Notes under the pieces: generated by a model | The model's database searches: none | What the model saw: only the letters and a program-made list of their open reading frames with translations | Told to the model about the DNA's origin: nothing | Shown here: one piece after another, positions 17,363 to 26,271 of the stretch | Layout of the letters: each line of letters begins with the position of its first letter | Position numbering within the stretch: the stretch's first letter is position 1 | From: UMGS1002 sp045586785 | GTDB taxonomy: Bacteria > Bacillota > Clostridia > Oscillospirales > CAG-272 | Length of the DNA: 53,978 nt | NCBI GenBank assembly: GCA_045586785.1 | Contig: JAZNBA010000047.1 | Location: 1-53,978 of the forward strand | Reading direction: 5' to 3' | Position numbers and translations under genes: made by a program

Positions 17363-18463
17363 TTAACCGTTATCATCTGACTTGCCCTCAGTAAGCTGTT
17401 GTTGATCCGCTCCGGCATCAAGTAAATTGGCAATATTTCCACCCAAACTGTCAATAGTAGCCAGTACTTTGGCATAATCCATGCGCAACGGTCCGATTAT
17501 TCCGACCGCACCAACAGTCTTTCCGTCTTTCTTTATCTGCTTGTAAACAATTGCCGATTGGTTCATGACTTTAACCGAACTTTCAGAGCCCAAAACGACC
17601 TTGACTCCGTCGTTTTGACCGTGCGCGCTCTCCGATCCCTCTACAAGATCAAGTATCTCATCCTTACTTTCAAGCGCACCGATAAGCTCTCCAAGCTGCT
17701 CTGAATCCGAATACTCGGGATACTGAAGCAGACGATTAAGTCCGCTGAGCTTAAGCTCACCACCGTCAAGCTCGTTCATGACCTCATATATTCCCTTTAC
17801 CGCAACGGATACCAAATCAGAACGACCCATCATATCAGATTCCATTTGCATCATAATGGGCAACGTTATTTCGCCCGCGGTAAGACCTGCAAGATTTTGA
17901 TTAAGCGTTTTACCAAGCATTGATATGGAATCGGGATCAACGGCAGAATCACTTCTTATATTCTTGGTCTTAACCTGTGATGTGCCGTTCATCATTATAA
18001 GAAGGAAATTGTGTGTATCGATATATACCGCTTCAAATCTTGCGAAATTTATCGCGGTAGCTTTGGGACGTATCGCAATTCCCGTATAATTGGTAAGGCT
18101 GCTGGCAAGCTTAGAGGCTGTGTCAAGTATCTGATCGAGCTCGCCCATTTTAATTTTGAGAAGATTGTTAATCTGCATGACCTCTCGCGCGGTCATGGCA
18201 TAGCTGTCTATCAGACTGTCAACGTAAAATCTGTAGCCAAGCTCACTCGGCACTCTGCCTGCCGATGTATGAGGCTGTTCAAGATAACCCATCTCCTCAA
18301 GCTCTGCCATTTCATTTCGTATGGTGGCCGAGGAACAAGTCAACTGACGGCTTTGCATGATATATTTTGAGCCAACGGGCTCTCCGCCTTCTATATGAGC
18401 ATCAACTATCGCTTTAAGTATCTGCTTTTTCCTTTCGCTCAATTCATGCGTGTTATTTTTCAC
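17363..18463 (-). CDS. hrcA: heat-inducible transcription repressor HrcA
   Basis: 366 residues from a GTG at 18463, chosen because AAGGAGG lies 5 bases upstream; the reading frame extends a few codons further to a TTG. An N-terminal winged helix (SERKKQILKAIVDAHIEGGEPVGSKYI, SSATIRNEMAELEEMGYLEQPHTSAGRVPS) binds CIRCE operators. The C-terminal GAF-like and dimerisation regions include NFLLIMMN and GPLRMDYAKV. HrcA represses its own operon and is kept active by chaperones. A CIRCE site lies upstream of its own gene, so the whole operon should be autoregulated. Confidence 0.96.
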   Translation of the reverse strand: MKNNTHELSERKKQILKAIVDAHIEGGEPVGSKYIMQSRQLTCSSATIRNEMAELEEMGYLEQPHTSAGRVPSELGYRFYVDSLIDSYAMTAREVMQINNLLKIKMGELDQILDTASKLASSLTNYTGIAIRPKATAINFARFEAVYIDTHNFLLIMMNGTSQVKTKNIRSDSAVDPDSISMLGKTLNQNLAGLTAGEITLPIMMQMESDMMGRSDLVSVAVKGIYEVMNELDGGELKLSGLNRLLQYPEYSDSEQLGELIGALESKDEILDLVEGSESAHGQNDGVKVVLGSESSVKVMNQSAIVYKQIKKDGKTVGAVGIIGPLRMDYAKVLATIDSLGGNIANLLDAGADQQQLTEGKSDDNG

Positions 18464-18513
18464 AAGTGCCTCCTTCCAAAACAAAACGACTCACATCGTG
18501 ATAATTTGCGTTT

Positions 18514-18540
18514 TTAGCACTCTTTTGATATAAGTGCTAA
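18514..18540. promoter_or_regulatory. CIRCE operator (HrcA-binding site)
   Basis: TTAGCACTC (18514-18522), nine bases, then AAGTGCTAA (18532-18540). The consensus is TTAGCACTC-N9-GAGTGCTAA, so there is one mismatch in the right arm on this strand. It lies directly downstream of the -10 box of the hrcA promoter, in the usual repressing position. A half-site, TTAGTGCTAA, occurs at 18616-18625 but has no partner. Confidence 0.92.
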
Positions 18541-18551
18541 ACTACGCTATA

Positions 18552-18580
18552 AATTTACCACTAAATGAGCCGTTTGTCAA
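18552..18580 (-). promoter_or_regulatory. sigma-A promoter of the hrcA-grpE-dnaK-dnaJ operon
   Basis: On the minus strand, TTGACA (18580-18575), a 17-base spacer and TAAATT (18557-18552), immediately upstream of the CIRCE operator. Confidence 0.8.
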
Positions 18581-18628
18581 GGGGTTTTTCAAATATTTTT
18601 CAACTTTTTTGTGTTTTAGTGCTAATTT

Positions 18629-19129
18629 TCAGCTTTCCGTCACAGTATCAACATATCTGTACTGAACAGATGTAACACGGTCGTCACGGATAAGGAAAAC
18701 CAAATTTATTTTGCCCGATCCATATACCAAGGAACTACCGTTATCCTGACCTTCTCCGTATGCAGCCACCACCGCCGCTTTTTCTGCACCAACTGAGATA
18801 CCCTCAGGCGTGGACAGCGAATCGTCAAGCAATGTTACCATAAAAATTATATCCTTGCCGTCAAGAGGCGATACACTGATTTGTACACTTCCGTATGTGT
18901 AAATTTTGTCTTTTCCGTCAAAAGCGCAGGAAGCTGCTTCATAATATCCGGACGGTTCTCCCAGCTTTTCACTAATCGGAGCAAAATCATCTCCCGGAGC
19001 AAATTTTACTTCATTATAAATAAAGCTGAACGACTCGGCATTGTCACCTGAAGAGTTGTCGGCAACACAAGCGACCAATGTTAAAAACATTGTTATCACG
19101 AGCGCCGCGCAAACAATTTTCTTTATCAT
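18629..19129 (-). CDS. putative lipoprotein of unknown function
   Basis: 166 residues with a signal sequence and lipobox LVAC (Cys21), so probably lipid-anchored outside the membrane. The mature part has a repeated pattern in which a conserved Gly-Glu-Pro/Gly-Glu-Gly follows an alpha-beta unit (ISEKLGEPSGYYEAASC and VVAAYGEGQDNG). I do not recognise the family. Its ATG overlaps the stop of the SGNH-like gene upstream (ATGA at 19126-19129), so it is coupled to it. It ends shortly before the HrcA promoter region; no clear terminator is visible. Confidence 0.8.
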   Translation of the reverse strand: MIKKIVCAALVITMFLTLVACVADNSSGDNAESFSFIYNEVKFAPGDDFAPISEKLGEPSGYYEAASCAFDGKDKIYTYGSVQISVSPLDGKDIIFMVTLLDDSLSTPEGISVGAEKAAVVAAYGEGQDNGSSLVYGSGKINLVFLIRDDRVTSVQYRYVDTVTES

Positions 19130-20154
19130 TTTGTTTTTTCTTCCTTTTCATTATAATATTTCTCACACTTGTCAGTCCAAACAAGCGCCATCTCGCTATT
19201 GGATCTGTTATCGTCAAGATCAAAGTCGCGTACAAGTATCTCACCAAAATATGCAGACAGCTTCTCAGCTCCCGAGACGTTCAAATGAAGTCCCATATCA
19301 TACGTATCAGCCGACCAATCAATGCCGATATCGTCGCACATTTCAAGCAAGTTGTAGTATTTCAGATTATATTTTTGAGCGTATGTGACTATCTGTTCTT
19401 CCCACTCTTCATACCAATGCGGATATAAACTCGGCGCTTTAATAAGAACAAATTCACTGCCGTGCTCCTCGCAAAGCTCCCGCATACGGTCAAGGTAATC
19501 CCAACACACGTCGGAAAACTCATAATTTTCAAGCGGAACCGGAGCAGGTATTTCCCCCACAGGTCGGACTCCTGTTTGCATCAAGTAGCCGCTATGCCCC
19601 AAAATATCGCGTTTGAACATATATTCAAAGTCCTCTTTGCCTATCTCGCTCCAACGCGAATGATATCTCAGAAGCGGAAAAATATATGTTATGGCATCTT
19701 CCTCATCGGTCATAGAGGCTTTTATAGCACCAAGCTTGGAGTATGACAGGCGCATTCCGTCAATGGACATACGGTTGTACGCCTCGCTTTGCGGCTCATC
19801 GTATTTCATGGAAAGCACATTAAAAACGACTACATCGGGTGTCTCGTATCTGTACATATCCTCAAGCAAGTAATACGATTGCCAGATAAGCTGCTGTGCA
19901 CTTCCCCGTATATACGAGCTTATGCCGTATTGCTCCCACAAAACTATGGGGGAGAAATTCTCATATACCTCGCAGTCACCGACAAATATAACATCATGCT
20001 CCACTGTCTCATTATAATATTCGGCAATAAGAGCGCCTTCGGGGATCTCCGACATATATTTAGGAACAAGCAAGCGCTGCATCAGCCAAAGCAATACGAT
20101 CATCAATAAAAGAATCGCACCGCAAAAAACTGTATTTTTTATTTTTTTGATCAT
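19126..20154 (-). CDS. membrane-anchored SGNH/GDSL-hydrolase-like protein
   Basis: 342 residues from the ATG at 20154, 10 bases after the ftsY stop; the open frame extends upstream into ftsY but without signals. A single N-terminal transmembrane segment (about 9-29) precedes an extracytoplasmic SGNH-like domain. Block I is VIFVGDCEVYENFSP (Gly59-Asp60-Cys61), where the usual nucleophilic Ser is replaced by Cys, and the C-terminal block is DMGLHLNVSGAEKLS, matching the DxxH dyad. Homologues of this shape can act on acylated envelope polymers or partner membrane O-acyltransferases, but no acyltransferase gene is adjacent. Enzymatic activity is uncertain. Confidence 0.75.
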   Translation of the reverse strand: MIKKIKNTVFCGAILLLMIVLLWLMQRLLVPKYMSEIPEGALIAEYYNETVEHDVIFVGDCEVYENFSPIVLWEQYGISSYIRGSAQQLIWQSYYLLEDMYRYETPDVVVFNVLSMKYDEPQSEAYNRMSIDGMRLSYSKLGAIKASMTDEEDAITYIFPLLRYHSRWSEIGKEDFEYMFKRDILGHSGYLMQTGVRPVGEIPAPVPLENYEFSDVCWDYLDRMRELCEEHGSEFVLIKAPSLYPHWYEEWEEQIVTYAQKYNLKYYNLLEMCDDIGIDWSADTYDMGLHLNVSGAEKLSAYFGEILVRDFDLDDNRSNSEMALVWTDKCEKYYNEKEEKTK

Positions 20155-20164
20155 TTTTGAAATA

Positions 20165-21070
20165 TTATCCGAACAAAGCTGAGACAAATTCGTCAGCGTC
20201 AAACGGCTGCATATCATCTATTTTTTCACCTACACCTATAAACTTAACAGGGATGTTAAGTTCTTTCTTAATAGACAAAACTATACCGCCCTTTGCCGTA
20301 CCGTCAAGTTTGTTAAGTATAAGGCCCGTAATTGCCGCCGCGTGACTGAATTCCTTAGCTTGAAGGACCGCGTTTTGTCCTGTGGTAGCATCAAGAACCA
20401 AAAGATTTTCGCGGGCAGCACCCGGCAATTCTCGATCTATGACGCGGTTTATCTTTGCGAGCTCATCCATAAGATTCTTTTTATTGTGCAAACGTCCAGC
20501 GGTATCGATTATAAGCACATCCGCGCTATGCTTTTTAGCATATCCAACAGCATCATAAACCACTGCTGCAGGATCGGATCCCTCCTGTTGACGTACAAGC
20601 TCAACGCCTGCGCGGTCACACCAAACAGAAAGCTGGTCAATCGCCGCCGCACGGAATGTATCAGCAGCCGCAACCACCACTTTTTTTCCGTCTTGCTTTA
20701 ACTGATTGGATATTTTTCCGATCGATGTGGTCTTTCCCGCACCGTTTACGCCAATTACCAGTATCACGGAAGGCGTGGTGGTAAGCTCCAATGGACGCCC
20801 CGCGCCGATCATTTCGGCAAGTATTCCGCGAAGCGCGTCCATAACCTGATCCTTTTCTTTCAGTCTGCCATCCTTTATCTGATCGCGCAGCTTTTCTATT
20901 ATATCCTCCGTTGCCCCCACGCCTACGTCAGCGCAGATCAACAGCTCCTCAAGCTCTTCAAGCAGATCTTCGTCCACCTTAACAAAGCTTTTAAGCAGAT
21001 CATCAACCTGCTTCACAAGCGCGTTCTTTGTTTTTGTCAGACCTGCGCGAAGCTTATCCAAAAATTTCAT
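20165..21070 (-). CDS. ftsY: signal recognition particle receptor FtsY
   Basis: 301 residues from the ATG at 21070 (GAGGAG 9 bases upstream). It overlaps the end of smc by 17 bases. An N-domain helical bundle precedes the SRP GTPase G-domain with GVNGAGKTTSIGK (P-loop), DTFRAAAIDQL, DTAGRLHNK, and NKLDGTAKGG, plus the C-terminal GVGEKIDDMQPFDADEFVSALFG. It docks SRP-ribosome complexes at the membrane. The acidic A-domain seen in E. coli is absent, as is usual for Firmicutes. Confidence 0.97.
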   Translation of the reverse strand: MKFLDKLRAGLTKTKNALVKQVDDLLKSFVKVDEDLLEELEELLICADVGVGATEDIIEKLRDQIKDGRLKEKDQVMDALRGILAEMIGAGRPLELTTTPSVILVIGVNGAGKTTSIGKISNQLKQDGKKVVVAAADTFRAAAIDQLSVWCDRAGVELVRQQEGSDPAAVVYDAVGYAKKHSADVLIIDTAGRLHNKKNLMDELAKINRVIDRELPGAARENLLVLDATTGQNAVLQAKEFSHAAAITGLILNKLDGTAKGGIVLSIKKELNIPVKFIGVGEKIDDMQPFDADEFVSALFG

Positions 21071-24000
21071 TCCAATCGTCTCCTCTTGTCTTTGATATAT
21101 CATCCACATTCAGTGTCAGTATTTTTGAAATACCGTGCTGAGGCATGGTAACACCGTAAAGGCGGTTCGCCGCTTCCATAGTGCCGCGGCGGTGCGTAAT
21201 AAGTACAAACTGTGTTCCATCCGAATATTTCTTTATATATTCGGCGAATCTTCCAACGTTGACCTCATCAAGCGCCGCTTCTATCTCGTCCAGAATACAG
21301 AACGGCGTAGGATTAACTTGAAGTATCGCAAAGAACAATGCTATTGCTACGAAAGATTGCTCACCTCCGGACAGCTGCATCAGGTTTTTGATGATCTTTC
21401 CTGGAGGTGCGGCGCTTATTTCTATGCCGCTTTCAAGAACATTGGTAGGATCCGTAAGCGAAAGCTTAGCCGATCCGCCACCAAACAACTCGGAGAAAAC
21501 ACGGTTAAAGTTTTCGTTGATCTTATTGAAGGATTCAAGGAATCCGCTTTCCATGTTACCCTCGAGCTCTCCGATAATGGACAGCAAATCCTTTTTGGAT
21601 TTTTCAAGATCCTTTATCTGCGCCTCCATTGAATCGTGACGGGCCTTTACCTCATTAAACTTATTGACCGCATCAAGATCCACATTGCCTATGACACGCA
21701 AGCGGTTTCTGCACGAGGTCTGCTCAGCGACCGCCGCAGGGCGTGCTTTTGCGTCAAGCTCGGGATAGCCCAGGGCAACAGCCTCGGCGCGAGTAAGCTG
21801 ATAGTCATCCCACAGCTTTGTAGAAAGATCTTGCTGCTCTTGCTTTAACTGCTCCAGCTTGTTTTCGTTAAAGGTGTGTTCTCTGAGTATAATATCCTTC
21901 CGTGATTGCTTTTCTTTCGTCTTAGCGGCAAGCTCGTTGAGCATGCGCTCATATTCCAATCCGCCCTCTTCAGCCCGTGCGCGCTCCGCATTGAGACGTT
22001 CAAGCACAACAGTTCCCTCTCGCGCTGCGGCTCGGTTGTCGGTTTGCTCAGCAGTCAAACGTTCGATAGTATTACTAAGATCACGTATTCTGCGCTCTCG
22101 CTCGGAAATATCCAGACGGCAAGTTTCCGCGCGCTGAGCAGCCGCTTGCTGCAGCATTTGCTCTGTCTCAATGTCTTTTTGAGCCTCACTTATAGAAATA
22201 TGCAACTCTATGACGCGAGCATCACATTCGCTCTTTTTGTCAAGCAACTCGTTGCGTTCAATATCCTTACTGTATCTGAAATCACTTATTTCGGAAATCT
22301 GATGCTTGATTTCGACCTCGCGACGGCGCAGGCCGTCGATATCCTCCGCTTGACGCTGCTGCTGCTCAATAATACCCGCAATATCACTCTTGAGCTTTTC
22401 AATAAGCGTATTGTTTGCATCCAACTTGGCCTTTAACTGCTCCAGAGAAGCCATCTCACCCGAGCGCAACGCTTCATTTAATTTCGATCGTTCCAATGCA
22501 GATGATGCTTCATCACGAAGCGATAAAATCTCGTTATCTATTTTTTGTTTTTCTTTTATTTTGATGTCTATCTGCTTGTCAAGCTCTGCCACTTCGATTT
22601 CCATACGTTTGATTTCGCCTGCTCGTCCGAGTATGCTCGACGATGTACGCGATGAACCGCCTGTAAACGAACCGCCGAAGTTGATCTGCTGACCGTCAAG
22701 CGTAACCACACGCACACGGTATTTCTGAGCTTTAGCCATAGCGGTAGCATTATCAATGTTGTCAAAAACCAGCGTACGTCCGATAAGGCTTGAAAGAATT
22801 TCGCGGAACTTTCCCTCACTCTTAACAAGCTCGTCTGCCACGCCTATATATCCGGCATATCCCGCAGCTTCCTTCATTTCCTGCGACGGCGTCTGCCCAC
22901 GCATGGAAGTAAGCGGGAAAAATGTAGCGCGACCTGCGTTTTCACGTTTGAGAGCCGCCATAGCTGATTTCGCTACGCTTTCATCCTCAACAACAATGTG
23001 CTGCAAATTGGCACCCAGCGCAGTCTCAACTGCATTAACATATTTGTCATCTACCGAAATAAGCTTGGAAAGCGGACCGTATATACGTCCGCAAGGGATA
23101 CCCATAGCGTTGGTTATCTTGCCCTCGGCGTAACGCTTCATAACAAAACGCACGCTGGACGAATAACCTTCAAACTGCTCTTCCATTGCACGGAAGTTTT
23201 CGATTCTGTGCTGACGCGAATCGCGTTCAAGCTTGAGTCTTGAAATTTCAGCCTCACATTCAGAACGCTCCAGCTCTGCTTTCTGAAGCTCCTCGTTCTT
23301 TTTGTCAGCCTCTGCGTTCAAAAGCTCGATCTGCTCGGTATATTTATCAACAGTCTTTTGTTTTTGAGCACAGCTTTCGGCATATGTCTTCGAAACCTTC
23401 GCATATTCCTCCAATTCACCGGCAATAGCGCTGTTTTTATCGGTATTTGATAGCTGTGTTTTTTCAATGAGCGATTTGCGTACCTGGATGTCTATTGACT
23501 CATTTTCCAGCGCACGAATATCTGCCAGCGCTTGGTCTATAGCGTTCGAAAGCTTGGACGCCTCCTCCTCATATTTGCCCGCATCCTGCTCATTTTGTGC
23601 ATGTTCCGACTTTAGCTGCTCCAATTTTTGCGATAATTCAAGTAGCTTCGCGTCACGCTCACCATACGCTCCATCTTCCGATTCGAGCGTTTTGCGTAAG
23701 CTAAGCAATGAGCCTTCCGCCTCTGCGATCAGCTCGCGGCAGTGGGACATTTCATTTTCGTTGACCTTATATCGGCTGTCTATTTCGTGATTGCGCTCTG
23801 TACGTTCGCGTATCTTTTCAAGCAACTCCGCAGAAAGCTTGCGGTTGTTTTGAGATTCAAAATTGATCTTTTCGGATTGCTGCTCGTACGCCTCGATAGC
23901 CTCGGTAACATTTTGCAAGTCAAATGATGAATATTTATAGCGCTCCTCAGCTTGCTCGACTTCCTTGTGAAGTCTGTCGGTATCGTAAAGCCAGAGCTGA

Positions 24001-24686
24001 ACGTCAACCTTTTTCTTCGCTTCCAGCAGTTCAATAGCACGCTTTGCCTTTTCAGCATCACGCTCAAGAGGACCAAGCTGGGCACACACCTCACCAAAAA
24101 GGTCGTTGATACGCGTCATATTATCGTCAACTGCAGAAAGCTTACGCTCTGCCTCATTCTTTTTGAAACGGTACTTTGCAATGCCCGATGCATCCTCGAA
24201 TATACTGCGGCGCTCGTCACTCTTGCGCGAGATAATTTCCGCTATCTTACCCTGACCGATAATAGAGTATCCGTCACGTCCGATACCGGTATTCATAAAA
24301 AGCTGATATATATCCTTAAGTCTTACCGACTGACGATTGATAAAATACTCGCTCTCCTTGCCGCGATAATAGCGGCGGGTGACGGTAACCTCATCAAACG
24401 GACTCTCAAGACGGTGCTCCGGGTCGGTATTATCAAATGTAACGGATACCTCGGCAAAGCTCATGGGACGACGTCCGTCGGCTCCTCCGAATATAATATC
24501 CTCCATTTTTGCGCTTCGTATGCTCTTTGTGGAAATTTCGCCAAGGACCCAACGCATAGCGTCCGAAATATTGGACTTTCCGCTTCCGTTAGGACCTACT
24601 ATAACCGTAGTTCCGTTTTCAAATATAAGCTTGGTCTTGTCCGGAAAGGACTTAAAGCCTTGAAGTTCAAGTGATTTCAGGTACAA
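21054..24686 (-). CDS. smc: chromosome segregation ATPase SMC
   Basis: 1210 residues, the normal length. The N-terminal Walker A is GPNGSGKSN (about 32-40), in the context FKSFPDKTKLIFENGTTVIVGP. Two long coiled coils flank a hinge domain around residues 515-650 (MGIPCGRIYGPLSKLISVDDKY, GRTLVFDN, GGSFTGGS). The C-terminal signature is LSGGEQSFVAIALFF, with Walker B FCILDEIEAALDEVNV. With ScpA and ScpB (encoded at 41.1-42.6 kb) it forms the bacterial condensin. It overlaps the radical SAM gene upstream by 10 bases and ftsY downstream. Confidence 0.98.
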   Translation of the reverse strand: MYLKSLELQGFKSFPDKTKLIFENGTTVIVGPNGSGKSNISDAMRWVLGEISTKSIRSAKMEDIIFGGADGRRPMSFAEVSVTFDNTDPEHRLESPFDEVTVTRRYYRGKESEYFINRQSVRLKDIYQLFMNTGIGRDGYSIIGQGKIAEIISRKSDERRSIFEDASGIAKYRFKKNEAERKLSAVDDNMTRINDLFGEVCAQLGPLERDAEKAKRAIELLEAKKKVDVQLWLYDTDRLHKEVEQAEERYKYSSFDLQNVTEAIEAYEQQSEKINFESQNNRKLSAELLEKIRERTERNHEIDSRYKVNENEMSHCRELIAEAEGSLLSLRKTLESEDGAYGERDAKLLELSQKLEQLKSEHAQNEQDAGKYEEEASKLSNAIDQALADIRALENESIDIQVRKSLIEKTQLSNTDKNSAIAGELEEYAKVSKTYAESCAQKQKTVDKYTEQIELLNAEADKKNEELQKAELERSECEAEISRLKLERDSRQHRIENFRAMEEQFEGYSSSVRFVMKRYAEGKITNAMGIPCGRIYGPLSKLISVDDKYVNAVETALGANLQHIVVEDESVAKSAMAALKRENAGRATFFPLTSMRGQTPSQEMKEAAGYAGYIGVADELVKSEGKFREILSSLIGRTLVFDNIDNATAMAKAQKYRVRVVTLDGQQINFGGSFTGGSSRTSSSILGRAGEIKRMEIEVAELDKQIDIKIKEKQKIDNEILSLRDEASSALERSKLNEALRSGEMASLEQLKAKLDANNTLIEKLKSDIAGIIEQQQRQAEDIDGLRRREVEIKHQISEISDFRYSKDIERNELLDKKSECDARVIELHISISEAQKDIETEQMLQQAAAQRAETCRLDISERERRIRDLSNTIERLTAEQTDNRAAAREGTVVLERLNAERARAEEGGLEYERMLNELAAKTKEKQSRKDIILREHTFNENKLEQLKQEQQDLSTKLWDDYQLTRAEAVALGYPELDAKARPAAVAEQTSCRNRLRVIGNVDLDAVNKFNEVKARHDSMEAQIKDLEKSKKDLLSIIGELEGNMESGFLESFNKINENFNRVFSELFGGGSAKLSLTDPTNVLESGIEISAAPPGKIIKNLMQLSGGEQSFVAIALFFAILQVNPTPFCILDEIEAALDEVNVGRFAEYIKKYSDGTQFVLITHRRGTMEAANRLYGVTMPQHGISKILTLNVDDISKTRGDDWNEIFG

Positions 24687-25729
24687 CTGTCTATCCTCCT
24701 GTCGGGAATATAACTTTTTATAGCAACATTATATGTCGGCAACTTGTCATCTTCGACAAATTTTATATCACAAAGCAAGAATTTATTCCGTAGTCTTGCA
24801 GAATTTTTCTTCTTTTGCCCAACTGCTTTTGATGTTTCGCCTCGTGGAACGGATATTACCACACGCCCGCCGCGAACGCCTACCGCCTCAAGCTCACGGG
24901 AAATTATGTCCATATAAAGCTCGCCCATAGCAAGCTCGCCAACAGCCGAGTGGTTAGCACCGCCCCATACCATACTGTCATCCGAAAGATTTTCAGAAGC
25001 GCAAAGCCCCACACGAATGACCGGAACATTGCACTCGGCAAACACCGCAAGCACATCCTTGGTGCGCCGCACCGTCTCACTCTCGTCAAGCACGTCATAC
25101 TTCCCTGCTTGCGCCATTGAGCACAGCTCGGTATCACGGAACACGACTGTCGGATAAACTCGTGCACCGTCAGCGCCAAGCTCGCATATCGCGCGGGCAG
25201 TTGCCTTCTCCGACTCGCCTGACGCCCCCGGCAGACCTATCATCATTTGTCCGATAAGCTCAAATCCGCATTGCTTGATGGCACGGCAAGCGTATTCGGA
25301 CTGCGCGGCGGTATGACCGCGGCGGCTGGCGGCAAGCACGCTGTCATCCATGCTCTGAATACCAAGCTCCACCGTCTTTACGGGATAGCGGCGCAGTATT
25401 TCAAGTATTTCGTCATTGATGTAATCGGGACGGGTGGACATTCGTATACCGCACACACGCCCTGACTTTACGTATTCGTCTGCCGTGTCAAGCAGATATA
25501 TCATCAGCTCTCGGTCAATGCCCGTAAACGATCCGCCGAAAAAGGCGATCTCCACCTCGGCATCAACGGGAATTGTCGTAAGCGACTCGTCAATAAGCGC
25601 ACGAACAGAACCGCGATCAAACGAGGTAGTGCCCGATATGGTCCTCTGATTACAGAAAACGCACATATTGGGACAGCCCAGATGCGGTATGAACACGGGA
25701 ATATTTATATGTCGCTTACTTGTCTTCAT
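24677..25729 (-). CDS. radical SAM protein (Elp3-like subfamily)
   Basis: 350 residues. The radical SAM cysteine motif C-x3-C-x2-C is in LGCPNMCVFCNQRT, followed by the glycine-rich FFGGSFTGI. A TIM-barrel core has STRPDYIN, TVELGIQSM, RRGHT and GQMMIGLPGAS, typical of the Elp3/HemN-like group found next to rnc and smc in many Clostridia. It lacks the C-terminal acetyltransferase domain of true Elp3. Role unknown, possibly RNA modification. It has its own promoter, a weak ribosome site, and starts the smc-ftsY transcription unit. Confidence 0.88.
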   Translation of the reverse strand: MKTSKRHINIPVFIPHLGCPNMCVFCNQRTISGTTSFDRGSVRALIDESLTTIPVDAEVEIAFFGGSFTGIDRELMIYLLDTADEYVKSGRVCGIRMSTRPDYINDEILEILRRYPVKTVELGIQSMDDSVLAASRRGHTAAQSEYACRAIKQCGFELIGQMMIGLPGASGESEKATARAICELGADGARVYPTVVFRDTELCSMAQAGKYDVLDESETVRRTKDVLAVFAECNVPVIRVGLCASENLSDDSMVWGGANHSAVGELAMGELYMDIISRELEAVGVRGGRVVISVPRGETSKAVGQKKKNSARLRNKFLLCDIKFVEDDKLPTYNVAIKSYIPDRRIDSCT

Positions 25730-25779
25730 AATTTCGCCATTCTTCGTCGCTTTTCAACATTTAGATAATAATACATTTT

Positions 25780-25808
25780 ATTATACCATATCTTGTACAC
25801 AATTTCAA
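25780..25808 (-). promoter_or_regulatory. promoter of the radical SAM-smc-ftsY unit
   Basis: On the minus strand, TTGAAA (25808-25803), a 17-base spacer and TATAAT (25785-25780), 50 bases upstream of the radical SAM start codon. Confidence 0.75.
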
Positions 25809-25856
25809 CAGTTAATTGACGTTGCGGCGTTATTTTTTTGTGATATCTTTCATCAT

Positions 25857-25883
25857 AAAACAGCCGACTGCATCGGCTGTTTT
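25857..25883 (-). terminator. terminator after the split small gene
   Basis: An 11-bp stem, AAAACAGCCGA with TCGGCTGTTTT, around a 5-base loop, 15 bases after the stop of the 25899-26262 locus and upstream of the radical SAM promoter. Confidence 0.8.
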
Positions 25884-25898
25884 CTGTGAGTTAATTAT

Positions 25899-26262
25899 CT
25901 ATTTGCGAATTATTTTTCCGTCGAATAATGCCTCAAATTCTTCGATCGTACCCTTTACTATCAGATCCTTTTGGCAGACCATACGCCCCTGGTCGCGAAT
26001 TATTCCGAAAGAGATGTGATACCATTCGCCCATATCAAAAAACCTTGGTAACATTCTCAACAAGCATACATTCTTCAAACTTTTGACCGTACACTGTTAT
26101 CTCACCATCTACAATAGTCATTCTTGTCGAAATTATCGATTTGTTAAGATCTTTCTTGGACGGAACCATGGGTATTACCCCCATAGCCAAAACGCAAACT
26201 ATAGCTATGGGTATAAACCATCCGGGAAGCTCAAGTTGAGTTATTATAAAATGATATGTACG
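25899..26262 (-). pseudogene. small membrane protein split by a frameshift and lacking a canonical start
   Basis: A GGAGG site at 26263-26267 lies 5 bases after the upstream gene's stop, but no ATG, GTG or TTG follows at the right distance. The frame nevertheless reads a sensible peptide: a transmembrane stretch (GWFIPIAIVCVLAMGVIPM), then KKDLNKSIISTRMTIVDGEITVYG up to VTKVF and a TGA at 26037-26035. There, T6 (complement of 26037-26042) is followed by GA. Dropping one T continues directly as DMGEWYHISFGIIRDQGRMV and on to TIEEFEALFDGKIIRK, ending at 25899. The second part also has its own ATG at 26033 (44 residues). Together it looks like a membrane protein with a small YcxB-like (PH-type) domain. 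It is either a pseudogene with two lesions, a sequencing indel, or a frameshifted gene with a rare start codon. Confidence 0.6.
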
Positions 26263-26271
26263 CCTCCGTTT

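Noticed and set aside
24677..25729. True Elp3 or coproporphyrinogen oxidase (HemN)
   Set aside because: The CxxxCxxC motif and barrel fit the broad group, but the acetyltransferase domain of Elp3 and HemN-specific motifs are absent.
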